Shown piece by piece: positions 8,333 through 17,686 of a stretch of 64,000 bases of DNA. Position numbers and translations under genes: made by a program. Within the stretch, counting starts at the first letter, position 1, and every line of letters starts with the position of its first letter. The stretch lies in the NCBI GenBank assembly GCA_966211525.1, contig CBIHOZ010000005.1:22941-86940 (forward strand), given 5' to 3'. This stretch comes from Ohtaekwangia sp966211525. Its GTDB lineage: Bacteria > Bacteroidota > Bacteroidia > Cytophagales > Cyclobacteriaceae. The notes beneath the pieces are model-generated. The model was not told the origin of the DNA, ran no database searches, and was given only the letters and a program-made list of their open reading frames with translations.

Positions 8333-10261
8333 TGCTCCTTCTTCTTTTTCGATATAGGCCTTTTGCAACTGAAGGCTGAACGTAAAGGTTGTTCCTTTAC
8401 CCTCCTGGCTCTTTACACCAATAGAGCCTCCGTTGTGTTCTATAAATTCCTTGATCAGCAACAAACCTATACCAACACCTTTCTCCTGGTTGGTACCGAG
8501 CTTGGTAAAATGGGTTTCAGCATTAAAGAGTTTCACAACATCATCGGCTGCTATACCGACACCAGAGTCGGATACCGAGATGTTCATATACCCTTTGTCT
8601 GTTGTATGCGATATAGTAACAAGACCTTTATGTGAGTTGAACTTGATTGCGTTCGACAGCAGGTTGCGAAAAATCATGTGCAGGTGATTTTTATCTGCGC
8701 GAACATGCAGATCTTTTTCAAGTTCGTTCACAATCGTTACATTTTTGCTGCGTGCAGTTTCATCATACAGGGCTATAATTTTATCAGCAACTTCTTTGGC
8801 ACATATAGGTTCTATATTTACCTGCAGTCCTTTTAACTGCGATTGCGACCAGTATAGTAAATTCTCCAGGTTCTCCTGCACGGAATCCAGGTTCTGTTTG
8901 AGTGTATTGGACGCATACTGAAACTCTTCCTGCGTAAGCCCGGTATCTTCCACCAAATTCATTAATCCCCGCAGGCTCGCCAGCGGTCCGCGTAAATCAT
9001 GGCTGATGATGGAGAATAATTTACTCTTGGTCTCATTCATATTGCCCAGCTGTAACGCCTGCAACGCTATCTCGCGGTTCTTCTCGGCTAATTTATCGTG
9101 CGCGCGTTTTTTGATCTGGTTGTTATAGATCAACACAAACACGATGATGAGCACCAGGGTAAGACAGCCGAATGAAAAGTATATCCATACCCGCTGGTTG
9201 TTGATCTCCTCCTGTTTCAGTTCCGCATCTTTCGTGAGCAACTCAATCTGCGTTCCTTTCATTTCAGAGTCAAAGCGGGCTTGCTGCAACGCGAGGTATT
9301 CGCTGTTCTTCTGATCGTATAGTGAATCGTGTATTAACTGATACGCTGTTTGATATTCGAGCGCTTTTGAATGATTGCGTTTGGCAAGAAAGGCGTTCGA
9401 CATTAATTTATAGGTGCTTTCCAGTTCATCCTGGTAGCCATATTTTTTGGCGAGCGCTACATTTTCAAAAAGATACTTCAATGCAAAGTCGGGCTGGTTG
9501 CGTTCCAGGTATAGATGACCAATTCTGCGAAGTACGGAAGCTTCGTGGTATGTTTTGTTATCGTTACGGGCAAGCTGCAGCGCCTGGCTGAATTTGATCA
9601 AGGCATTGCTATAGTCTTTCTTGTATACATCTATATCGCCCAGCACGCGCAGCACAGCACTGCGCGTATATTTATCCTCAACGTGTTTACTTGCTTCATA
9701 GGCACGCTGCGAGAAAAGTATAGCAGAATCGTATTGATTATTACGCAGGTGTACATACGCTATATTTGCCAGTGTACGCGCTGCTGTAGCATGATCGCCA
9801 ATAGCCTCGTTAAGTTTATAGGCACGTCTGAAATAATTATTAGCCTGTGCAAAAAGCTTTTGTTCAAAATATATAGCGGCTATACTGTTGATGCTGCGCG
9901 CCATGGTGGCGGTATCAAATTGCAGTTCGCTGGTTTGCAGCGCATCAACCGAAAGCTGAAAGGCTTCTGAAAGATTACCGAGACGATAGTATATCCACGC
10001 CAGATTTTCCTGTGCAGGGGCGAGACCAGCCTGGTAATTCAAACTGCGGGCGAGCTCATATGCCTGCTGTGCATAGCGAAATGCTTTGGTATTGTTCCGC
10101 TCACGCAATGTGGTAACAAGACGATTGATGTGAAGAACCTTTGTACTATCGTCTGGATCATGCTGAATAGTATATTCCAGACTATCCACAGACTTATACT
10201 GGCACAATGCCACTAATGGTAGTAATAAAAAGGTTATTAAGGTAACAGACCTTAGGTGCAT
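8315..10261 (-). CDS. TPR-containing membrane sensor histidine kinase (second paralogue)
   Basis: Same architecture as the gene at 1338: signal peptide (M-H-L-R-S-V-T to A-L-C-Q), about six TPR units, coiled coil, one membrane span near residue 365, HisKA with I-S-H-D-L-R-G-P-L-A-S-L and HATPase with N-L-L-S-N-A-I-K-F, D-S-G-V-G-I and G-V-G-I-G-L-L-L motifs. 648 residues. It is an orphan kinase, like its paralogue. Its 3' end overlaps the DUF2911 gene by 18 bp on the other strand. Confidence 0.88.
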   Translation of the reverse strand: MHLRSVTLITFLLLPLVALCQYKSVDSLEYTIQHDPDDSTKVLHINRLVTTLRERNNTKAFRYAQQAYELARSLNYQAGLAPAQENLAWIYYRLGNLSEAFQLSVDALQTSELQFDTATMARSINSIAAIYFEQKLFAQANNYFRRAYKLNEAIGDHATAARTLANIAYVHLRNNQYDSAILFSQRAYEASKHVEDKYTRSAVLRVLGDIDVYKKDYSNALIKFSQALQLARNDNKTYHEASVLRRIGHLYLERNQPDFALKYLFENVALAKKYGYQDELESTYKLMSNAFLAKRNHSKALEYQTAYQLIHDSLYDQKNSEYLALQQARFDSEMKGTQIELLTKDAELKQEEINNQRVWIYFSFGCLTLVLIIVFVLIYNNQIKKRAHDKLAEKNREIALQALQLGNMNETKSKLFSIISHDLRGPLASLRGLMNLVEDTGLTQEEFQYASNTLKQNLDSVQENLENLLYWSQSQLKGLQVNIEPICAKEVADKIIALYDETARSKNVTIVNELEKDLHVRADKNHLHMIFRNLLSNAIKFNSHKGLVTISHTTDKGYMNISVSDSGVGIAADDVVKLFNAETHFTKLGTNQEKGVGIGLLLIKEFIEHNGGSIGVKSQEGKGTTFTFSLQLQKAYIEKEEGALSSSF

Positions 10262-10370
10262 AATGCAGTAAAGTATGTTGCAACTACGGAATGTTAGGCT
10301 TCACTTTCTGAAAAAAATAGACTAAAAACCTACATGTGACTTTTCATCAACAAATTGTCAGGAAAGACAA

Positions 10371-10401
10371 AAGGCTGCCTCCGCTAATGGGAAACAGCCT
10401 T
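10371..10401 (-). terminator. Intrinsic terminator of the SusCDE-like operon
   Basis: On the minus strand, AAGGCTG and CAGCCTT pair across a 17-nt loop and are followed by TTTGTCTTT. It lies 30 bp beyond the stop of the last gene of the SusC/SusD operon. Confidence 0.8.
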
Positions 10402-10430
10402 ATTTTTAAGCTTTTGTTATTAAACCTGAC

Positions 10431-11351
10431 TTACTTCTTGGTGAACGTTAGCGCACAATCGAAGCCTCCGAAACAAGCTGCGTTCGGGTATCTGACATTA
10501 ACTGTAAACTGCGCGTCATCCAGATCATCGTATAGTCCGGGACCGAGGTCCTCGATACTGGAGGTTGCTACATCCACATTACTTCCTCCTCCACATCCTA
10601 GTCCTATACTTTGAGTTTGTACAAATACGCGACCACACGTCAGGTCCAGGTCAAAGCCTATACCGGAGAATACATTGTCTTCATCGATCGCCCATGTACC
10701 GGCAAATGTACGCTGCACCGGGTTGCCTGCTACGGTGGCTAATACAACATCGCCAGAGAAAAGTCCGCAGTCGTCTGTAACGGTATAGGTACCGGTAAAC
10801 GGAGATGATACCGAGCACACCATCGGGAAATTGAGCTGCCCGGTAAAGCTGGTAGTAGCTCCGGAAGGGAAGTAAGAATTTTCAGTATTGATATATTTCT
10901 TACCACCGAGATCAAGTGTATCCGGATATACTTTCCCATTCTCGAGTTCTACTACATTATATATAGTAAATACATCACCACCACCCAATGAAGTCGGATC
11001 AACACCGGTAGCGCTTGCAAATGCCGACAGCGGAACAGTAATTTTAGTAGTACCATCATTCTTAATCGTAGCACCGTCAATCTCAGCAAGATTAAATCTC
11101 CATGTGCGTGAGTTATTCAGGAACTGGTATAGTTCTACCACTACATTTACCTTCTTGATATTGTTCGTTTCCGAATACATGGTAAACGTTATACTCGGGT
11201 CGCTATCGGCCAGGTTAAACGATGTGGCATTCGGTATCATGCGGAAGTTAAATCCCACTTCCGATTCGTCTAAGCCCAGTTTACCCTGCTCCTCGCAGGC
11301 AAACAAGACGATGAGGCCAAGCAACATCCATGAATATAGTATCTTCTTCAT
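10431..11351 (-). CDS. SusE/SusF-position outer-membrane lipoprotein
   Basis: A lipoprotein of about 306 residues: the ATG at 11351 starts M-K-K-I-L-Y-S-W, and the lipobox L-F-A-C puts the lipidated Cys near residue 20. The rest is beta-rich with several cysteines (C-S-V-S..., D-D-C-G, L-T-C-G, G-L-G-C-G-G-G, A-C-F-G-G-F-D-C) that may form disulphides. Its place right after SusC and SusD is that of SusE/SusF-like surface binding proteins, and function is inferred mainly from position. The upstream ATG at 11372 is less likely because it would hide the lipobox behind seven extra residues. Confidence 0.7.
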   Translation of the reverse strand: MKKILYSWMLLGLIVLFACEEQGKLGLDESEVGFNFRMIPNATSFNLADSDPSITFTMYSETNNIKKVNVVVELYQFLNNSRTWRFNLAEIDGATIKNDGTTKITVPLSAFASATGVDPTSLGGGDVFTIYNVVELENGKVYPDTLDLGGKKYINTENSYFPSGATTSFTGQLNFPMVCSVSSPFTGTYTVTDDCGLFSGDVVLATVAGNPVQRTFAGTWAIDEDNVFSGIGFDLDLTCGRVFVQTQSIGLGCGGGSNVDVATSSIEDLGPGLYDDLDDAQFTVNVRYPNAACFGGFDCALTFTKK

Positions 11352-11371
11352 AATCATTTCTTTTAAGTTCA

Positions 11372-13054
11372 TTACTTCATCCAGAATGGTTTAGCGTCAT
11401 TGCTGGTTACTACTTTCTGTGCCGGAGCATTGCTGTTCACGGCCAGGTTGTTGGTTGGCCAGGGGTATGCAAACGGAAACTCTTTGGTGCGAATTGTAAA
11501 GCTGAGGTTATCAGTATTACCATCGAACAGTAAAGGGAAACCGGTTCTCCTATAGTCAGTATACATATCAACACCCCATCCGAAACTTGCTATCCATTTT
11601 TGAGTCATGATATGTTCAAGTTTACCAGCATCATCAGCGGCATCGTAAGCAGTGAGTACAGCATTTATATAGTTATCGCGTGTTGTCGTGGTGATTACCG
11701 GTGCACCTGCTGTTTCAGCGATCTCATTTACTTTGGCAAATGAAGCGCGCATCGCATCGCGGAACGCAAGTCGTGCATCGCCTGTAGCTGTATTGGTAAG
11801 AAATAATTCAGCTTGTATAAATTTTACCGCATAGTAATTCAACATTCGCTGAGGTGTTTGCGGATAACCATTGAAGTTGGAAGCGCCTCCGTTACCATCA
11901 TCATATTTACCACCCAACGGATACAAACCGGCAACTGTTTGGGAAGAACCTTGTCCATAACCTTCGTTCGGATCTATATTTACCGAGAATGCGAATACAG
12001 ATACCATACCGGTGCCTTGCAAGGCGGGTACTTTAACAACAAATTCATCTGTGTTCGGATCTATATATCCATAGCAGTACGAGCATGGATTTTCAGGTGA
12101 ACTGGATTGACTCACCTCTCCTATCTGGTTATAGAAATAGTATGGTATACGCGGATCCGTTACGTCAATCTTTCCACCATAGTCAGGATGGTTGAACGTG
12201 TTGAGATTCGCCAACACTTCGTAGAAGTAAGGACTGATATAGTAGTTCGCGGTGCCCGGTGCCCACTCTTGTACATAGCCGGGGTTACGGTTATCAGGAC
12301 CTACACTGGTACCATACTCCATCTCGAAGTCTTCGTCTTCACTGCTGATGAAATTATCTTCCGTGATCAACGCATTTACTTCAGCGGATACGTCATCCAC
12401 CAATCTGATCTGGTTATATAGTTTAAGTTTTAGCGAGTTGATAAACTTGATCCAGAGATCGGTATCACCACCATAGAATAGATCTTCATCGCCTACTTCA
12501 AATATAGACTCCTTCTCCAGGTTGGCTTTTGCTTCATCCAGCAACGTAAACAACTGTGGGTATATATCTTCGCCCAGATCATATTTAGGCAAAAGATTCT
12601 GAGGAGCCTGGTGTGCTTCTGAGAAAGGAACATCACCCCACAAATCAACCATGATACTATAGGTATAGGCTTTCATGGCCTGTGCTATACCGAGGTATGG
12701 CCATGCTTCCAACTCATTTGCCTTTCGGATGATACTCTCATTGTCGGCAAGTGCGCGCGTATAGAGTACGAGCCACGGTGATTGCACTCCGCCATCAGTA
12801 CCCTGCACACCATAATCATTTTGATTACTGCGCTGCACAATCTGGTGCATATAGGTGCTTGTTATCTGCGAAAGCCCGGCAGTACTTGTACCCAGTGAAC
12901 CTGCCATATCAAGCTGCACGGAAGGCAACAGTAATTCGAGCGATACATCAAGCGGGTTGCTGGGATCATCGTTTATATCGAGGAAATCTTTTTCGCAGCT
13001 CAGCAATGTGAGACAGGCGAAGGCAGCTATTATTTTATGAAATCTGAAACTCAT
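11372..13054 (-). CDS. SusD/RagB-family outer-membrane lipoprotein
   Basis: The substrate-capturing lid that sits on a SusC transporter. The 560-residue protein has a lipoprotein signal (T-L-L-S-C at residues 16-20) and then the SusD-like start F-L-D-I-N-D-D-P-S-N-P. Helical TPR-like regions follow (for example Q-A-M-K-A-Y-T-Y-S-I-M-V-D-L-W-G-D-V-P-F-S-E-A), which is characteristic of the family. It lies 18 bp downstream of the SusC gene in the same operon. The absence of carbohydrate enzymes nearby leaves the substrate open; peptide or protein is as possible as glycan. Confidence 0.93.
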   Translation of the reverse strand: MSFRFHKIIAAFACLTLLSCEKDFLDINDDPSNPLDVSLELLLPSVQLDMAGSLGTSTAGLSQITSTYMHQIVQRSNQNDYGVQGTDGGVQSPWLVLYTRALADNESIIRKANELEAWPYLGIAQAMKAYTYSIMVDLWGDVPFSEAHQAPQNLLPKYDLGEDIYPQLFTLLDEAKANLEKESIFEVGDEDLFYGGDTDLWIKFINSLKLKLYNQIRLVDDVSAEVNALITEDNFISSEDEDFEMEYGTSVGPDNRNPGYVQEWAPGTANYYISPYFYEVLANLNTFNHPDYGGKIDVTDPRIPYYFYNQIGEVSQSSSPENPCSYCYGYIDPNTDEFVVKVPALQGTGMVSVFAFSVNIDPNEGYGQGSSQTVAGLYPLGGKYDDGNGGASNFNGYPQTPQRMLNYYAVKFIQAELFLTNTATGDARLAFRDAMRASFAKVNEIAETAGAPVITTTTRDNYINAVLTAYDAADDAGKLEHIMTQKWIASFGWGVDMYTDYRRTGFPLLFDGNTDNLSFTIRTKEFPFAYPWPTNNLAVNSNAPAQKVVTSNDAKPFWMK

Positions 13055-13072
13055 AAGATTGCTTGTTAGTGA

Positions 13073-16000
13073 TTAAAAAGTAGCGCGCAGTGTTACAGCA
13101 AATCGTCTTGCTGAAGGAGTCGTGCTATATTCTATACCCTGTACATTGCGGGCACCGAACTGGTTTGTCTCCGGATCGTAGTTCAGATCTTTCGGCATGT
13201 GCGGTGAGTAGTTCCACAGGTTGCGGCCGGTTACGCCAATGCTTACAGCACCAAATGGTGTGCGTTGCAGCAGTGACTTCGGAAATGCATAGGTAACGGA
13301 TGCTTCGCGTAGCCTGTACGTTGTAGCATCAAACACCGACCACTCATCGGCTGCGTTTACCGCGAAGGTCTCACCAAAGAATAGCGAGTTCGTTTCGATC
13401 ATGGTCTGATTTGGAATTTTATTACCGGCATCGTCCAGGTAAGGCTGGAATGTTTCCGGGTTACCGTATACGCCTTTGAGGATGGCATTACCTTCACGAT
13501 CGGCCTGATACGCCAATACTCCACGACCTAATATAGAGTTGGCTGTGGTTGAGAATAAATCTCCACCCTGGCGCAGATCCCACAGTGCAGATATAGTCAA
13601 TCCTTTAAACGTTATGGTATTGGTTATACCGAGAATGAAATCAGGATTCGGGTTACCGATCAGCTCCGGACTCAGCTTGCGTATATACTGTCCGTTGGAT
13701 GGGTCGATCAGAAGATTACCTTCATCATCGCGAACATCTACCGTACCCAGTAACTGTCCATATTGTTCACCTGGTCTGTGTACGGAAATTACGGAACCGG
13801 TAAATCCGGAACCGAATTGTATTTCGCTTACACCTTCACGCAGTTCGAGAATTTCATTTCGGTTACGGGTAAATGAACCGAGTATAGTCCACGATAAGCC
13901 GTTGCTCAACTGTACCGGTGTTACCGATACACCCACTTCTATACCTTTGTTCGTTACGGTACCAAAGTTTGTGAGCTGCGACTGGAATCCGGTTTCTTCC
14001 GGCAGTGATATCTGTGCAATCTGGTCGCTCGATTTTTTATCATAGTAGGTGAAGTTTATACCGATACGATCGCTCCACAGGTTAATATCAAAACCAGCTT
14101 CCACTTCGCGTGTTCTTTCCGGCTTCAGGTTCGGGTCAGCCAGCACAGCACTTTGTCCGGCAGTAGGTATGGTAGCACCGCCCGCAGGCGTAAATGGTCT
14201 GCCTGCTGCATTGCCGGTAACATTATCATAGTCGTTAACTATATATACGGTGTTGAGCAGGTATGGATCAGTATCGTTACCTACGTTGGCCCAGCCTCCG
14301 CGTATCTTTATACTGTTGATAAGACCGGGCTGCATACCCAACGCTTCATTGAGTATAATAGATGCATTGGCTGCAGGATAGAAGAAGCTTCTGTTTTGTA
14401 CCGGCAACGTTGAAGACCAATCGTTACGACCGGTCAACGTAAGGAATGCCCAGTCTTTATAGCCTAAACTTACATCACCATAAAAACCATATAGTCTTCT
14501 GCGCGAATAACTTCCTCCGTTCGGTGTAACATCGTTCGTGTTATCTATATCATCGATATTGAATACAACATAGCCTACACCGTTTACAGATTGCGTCTGG
14601 CTGGTGCGTTGGTTTACGTTCCATCCTACGAGAGCACGTATATTCAGATTCTCACTTATATCTTTCGTAGCCGTAGCAATCAGATCGGAGTTTATCTCAT
14701 CGTGTGTTACGTTCAATTCAGTAATGGTACCCAGCGGACTACCGGCACCGTTCGGACGTTGAAACTCTACCTGGCGTTGTGAGAATGCATTCATACCGAT
14801 ACGATACGATACGTTCAACCAGTCAAGTATATCATACGATGCATTTACGGAGGCAACATACCGATCAACCTTTCCGCGTATACCTGTATTTTTTACAGAC
14901 CAATACGGGTTGTTCACCTGGTCTCTTCCTACCATGAACTCACTTCCGTTATCAACCGGATTCTGATACGGCTGTCCCTGCACATCCCAGTTACGACCGA
15001 AATATAGTGTGCGTGCAAAAGCTGAAGGATCACCAGATGTAGCGCTCGGTGCACCACTCAACACACCATCCTGCAACGAACGTGTATAGGCGAGGTTCGC
15101 ACCAACGATGAGACCGTTTGCCAATGTAGTTTTACCTCCAAGACTGATATTGTGGCGAAGGAATTCTGTTTCAGGAACAAAACCTTTTTGATTGAGTTGT
15201 GATAATGTTACAGATATAGCAGACTTCTCATTACCACCCGATATAGAGATTGAGTTTTCAAAGATACGACCTGTCTCAAAGAAATCTTTTACGTTGTTCG
15301 GGTAGGCGCGGTAAGGAACTTTTACACCATCATAGTTACTCATACCGTTTCGGCCGGCATACCAGTGTGGTATAGAATCCAGCGTAGCATACGGACGGGT
15401 ACCGATGAACGGAGCTCCCCACGATCCATTGGCCTGTGCATACGAAAAGTTAGAACCTGTGCCATATGTATTCTGGAAGTTCGGCAGGTTGGCGATTTTC
15501 TCGATGCCGTATGTTCCGCTATACGTGATCTCAAGTCCTTTTTTACTGGCAGTAGCAGAACCTGATTTCGTTGTGATAACGATCACACCATTCGCAGCAC
15601 GTGCACCATACAATGCAGCGGCTGTAGCACCTTTCAGAATGGATATAGACTTGATATCATTAGGATCAAGATCGGATATACGACTGGAGAATGCACCACC
15701 CGATGTAAGACCACCGGTGTTGGTGTTTGTTCCTTCCGTAGTAACATAATCGTTGTTATAGGGTATACCATCCACCACAAACAACGGCTGGTTACTGTTC
15801 AGCATCGAAGAGTTACCACGTATAGTGATGCGGGTAGAACTTCCGGGAGCACCGCTGGAAGATATAATATTTACCCCCGGCACTTTTCCGGTAAGGGCAC
15901 GCAACGGATCAGGCTCTGATACCTGTTGCACTTTGTTACCGCCTACTGTCTCAACCGAATAGCCGAGTGCTTTTTTCTCGCGCTCTATACCAACGGCTGT

Positions 16001-16321
16001 TACAATTACTTCACCGAGTTGCGTAATGTCTTGCGACATTTGCAGATCAACTGTGGTGCGTTCTCCGATCTCTACTTCCTGGGTTATTAATCCGATGAAC
16101 GAAAAAATCAAAGTACCACCGGATGCCGGTGCGCGCAAGGTATAGTTTCCTTCCACATCGGTTACTGTACCCGTGGTCGTGCCTTTCACCACCACATTTA
16201 CTCCGGGCAGGGATGTCCCGTCTTCTTTCGCTGTTACCTTACCGGTAACGGTTCGCTCTTGTGCCCATGCAACAGTTATATGCAAGAGGCAAAAGCAGCA
16301 TGCTAGTAAAATCTTCCTCAT
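13073..16321 (-). CDS. SusC/RagA-family TonB-dependent outer-membrane transporter
   Basis: A 1082-residue TonB-dependent receptor, using the ATG at 16321 which begins the signal peptide (M-R-K-I-L-L-A to A-W-A-Q). Order of parts: carboxypeptidase-regulatory-like beta domain (about 25-100, T-G-K-V-T...L-P-G-V-N-V), a plug domain with A-L-T-G-K-V-P-G-V and S-I-L-K-G-A-T-A-A-A-L-Y-G-A-R-A-A-N-G-V, and a C-terminal barrel ending in the aromatic-terminated strand F-A-V-T-L-R-A-T-F. It imports a nutrient across the outer membrane with TonB energy and pairs with the SusD protein downstream. A two-component regulator pair lies upstream on the same strand, which may regulate it. Confidence 0.95.
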   Translation of the reverse strand: MRKILLACCFCLLHITVAWAQERTVTGKVTAKEDGTSLPGVNVVVKGTTTGTVTDVEGNYTLRAPASGGTLIFSFIGLITQEVEIGERTTVDLQMSQDITQLGEVIVTAVGIEREKKALGYSVETVGGNKVQQVSEPDPLRALTGKVPGVNIISSSGAPGSSTRITIRGNSSMLNSNQPLFVVDGIPYNNDYVTTEGTNTNTGGLTSGGAFSSRISDLDPNDIKSISILKGATAAALYGARAANGVIVITTKSGSATASKKGLEITYSGTYGIEKIANLPNFQNTYGTGSNFSYAQANGSWGAPFIGTRPYATLDSIPHWYAGRNGMSNYDGVKVPYRAYPNNVKDFFETGRIFENSISISGGNEKSAISVTLSQLNQKGFVPETEFLRHNISLGGKTTLANGLIVGANLAYTRSLQDGVLSGAPSATSGDPSAFARTLYFGRNWDVQGQPYQNPVDNGSEFMVGRDQVNNPYWSVKNTGIRGKVDRYVASVNASYDILDWLNVSYRIGMNAFSQRQVEFQRPNGAGSPLGTITELNVTHDEINSDLIATATKDISENLNIRALVGWNVNQRTSQTQSVNGVGYVVFNIDDIDNTNDVTPNGGSYSRRRLYGFYGDVSLGYKDWAFLTLTGRNDWSSTLPVQNRSFFYPAANASIILNEALGMQPGLINSIKIRGGWANVGNDTDPYLLNTVYIVNDYDNVTGNAAGRPFTPAGGATIPTAGQSAVLADPNLKPERTREVEAGFDINLWSDRIGINFTYYDKKSSDQIAQISLPEETGFQSQLTNFGTVTNKGIEVGVSVTPVQLSNGLSWTILGSFTRNRNEILELREGVSEIQFGSGFTGSVISVHRPGEQYGQLLGTVDVRDDEGNLLIDPSNGQYIRKLSPELIGNPNPDFILGITNTITFKGLTISALWDLRQGGDLFSTTANSILGRGVLAYQADREGNAILKGVYGNPETFQPYLDDAGNKIPNQTMIETNSLFFGETFAVNAADEWSVFDATTYRLREASVTYAFPKSLLQRTPFGAVSIGVTGRNLWNYSPHMPKDLNYDPETNQFGARNVQGIEYSTTPSARRFAVTLRATF

Positions 16322-16368
16322 ACAAGTTGGGTTTGTTATGTAAATCAACTCCACCCCCCAAGCCGCAA

Positions 16369-16378
16369 TGCGGTTGGC
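16369..16378 (-). promoter_or_regulatory. Shared element CCAACCGCAT upstream of SusC
   Basis: On the minus strand CCAACCGCAT is followed within 15 nt by a run of G. The same 10-mer, also followed by GGGGG, lies at nearly the same distance upstream of the outer-membrane protein gene that ends at 24195. Meaning unknown; possibly a promoter class. Confidence 0.4.
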
Positions 16379-16794
16379 AGCGATGTTATACCAAAACTCA
16401 CAAAAGGAAATGCGAAATAAATGACTACCGAGTCGGTATATTGGATATCAATAAATAACGTATGGAGGGTTATATTTTACTACGAGTGGCGTGACCAGGC
16501 GATTGAAGGTAAATTCACCATCCATACTATATATAGCCTCACCGCCAGCGTAACGTTTGAGACATTACACCGGCAACATATTGGTATACCGACATTAAAA
16601 TATGATTAGATGTTTTGCTTCAACAAGACTTTTGATGGTGTCTCAATTTTCAGAGTATATATACAAACGCTTGTGAGTATAAAACCATATTCATTACTGG
16701 CTATAGGCGAATGAGACAGTTGTGCGTGTAGCCCAGGGGATATATTTCTACAAATGAAAATCAACAGAAACCACGAATGGATAGAAATAAAAAA

Positions 16795-16813
16795 GCCCCT
16801 CCGTCTGAGGGGC
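16795..16813 (-). terminator. Intrinsic terminator without an assigned gene
   Basis: GCCCCTC and GAGGGGC (7-bp GC-rich stem, 5-nt loop) followed on the minus strand by TTTTTTATTT. Strong by sequence, but the nearest upstream minus-strand gene already has a terminator. Confidence 0.8.
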
Positions 16814-16967
16814 AAATCCTTCTGAAATTTTTTTCATTAACCTAAACTTATGAAGAAATTTCTACTTGTATGAGGAAGGATTGTGTCGTAAAGTTTCAAT
16901 GTTGTAAGTTAAATTCTATCACCCAATACGGTTGATTTTATAATATGTTTCACTCACAACAATAGAA

Positions 16968-16997
16968 AAGTCCGGTAATTTTTATTTCACCGGACTT
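16968..16997 (-). terminator. Intrinsic terminator after the LuxR response regulator
   Basis: On the minus strand AAGTCCGGT pairs with ACCGGACTT across a 12-nt loop, followed by TTCTATT. It lies 57 bp beyond the response regulator stop codon. Confidence 0.75.
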
Positions 16998-17053
16998 CTC
17001 AGGATGCAGTGTTATGCATTTACTATTAAAAATGTGTGCCGTGTCGGTTAACG

Positions 17054-17686
17054 CTAGATTAATTTTTCGAGATTCGCTTTCGCGATAGCTTCCGATTTAC
17101 TGTTAACCTGCAACTTCGAATAAATATTTTTGATGTGCGTCTTCGCGGTTTCCTTGGAGATGAACAACTCTTCTGAAATCTGCGTATAGGTCTTACCTTC
17201 TGAAATCAGTTGTAGAATTTCAGTCTCGCGCTTGGTGAGCGGTGAGTTGGGGTTGACGTGAAAGTTGTCGATAACCATGCGTGCTATACGGCTACTCATA
17301 GGTGCGCCTCCTTTTACTATTTCTTCCAATGCTGCGAGCAACTCCATGTAGTTGGCACTCTTCGTTATATACCCGGATGCTCCGGCTTTGAGTGCTTCGA
17401 ATACAAGCTCGCTATCTTCATAAACGGTAACCATCACGATATCGGTATGCGGACTCTTGTCTTTTATCACCTTCGTACCTTGTATACCGTTCATGCCGGG
17501 CAACTCGATGTCCATCAACACAATCTCAGGCTTGTCGCGATTCAGGTTGTCGATGGCTTCTTCGCAGCTTCCATAGGCATTTACCACCATGAACTTCTGC
17601 GAGCTGTTTACGATCAGATTAAAACTGTTGCGTATCTCCTGATCGTCTTCCACGATCATAACGCGCTTCTTAAAGGGCAAGGCCAT
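17054..17686 (-). CDS. NarL/LuxR-family response regulator
   Basis: 210 residues. An N-terminal receiver domain has the acidic pair E-D-D at 13-15, the phosphoacceptor Asp59 in V-L-M-D-I-E-L-P-G, the switch Thr in V-M-V-T-V-Y and Lys in Y-I-T-K-S. A C-terminal LuxR-type helix-turn-helix begins L-T-K-R-E-T-E-I-L-Q-L-I-S-E-G and has the recognition helix S-K-E-T-A-K-T-H-I-K-N-I. Its start overlaps the end of the propeller kinase gene by 17 bp, so the two are translated from one message and form a cognate pair. It likely controls nearby genes, possibly the SusC operon (inference). Confidence 0.93.
   Translation of the reverse strand: MALPFKKRVMIVEDDQEIRNSFNLIVNSSQKFMVVNAYGSCEEAIDNLNRDKPEIVLMDIELPGMNGIQGTKVIKDKSPHTDIVMVTVYEDSELVFEALKAGASGYITKSANYMELLAALEEIVKGGAPMSSRIARMVIDNFHVNPNSPLTKRETEILQLISEGKTYTQISEELFISKETAKTHIKNIYSKLQVNSKSEAIAKANLEKLI

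Larger units (their letters stand above)
16322..17053. other. Intergenic region upstream of the SusC operon
   Basis: About 730 bp with no convincing protein gene. It holds two minus-strand terminators (entered separately), a CCAACCGCAT element 48 bp before the SusC start (entered separately), and AT-rich sequence otherwise. The terminator at 16795-16813 is not explained by a known gene, because the response regulator has its own terminator at 16968-16997. A small untranslated transcript between the two is possible. Confidence 0.5.

Noticed and set aside
16748..16837. A short minus-strand frame starting M-K-K-I-S-E-G
   Set aside because: It runs through the terminator stem at 16795-16813, so its coding is probably by chance.
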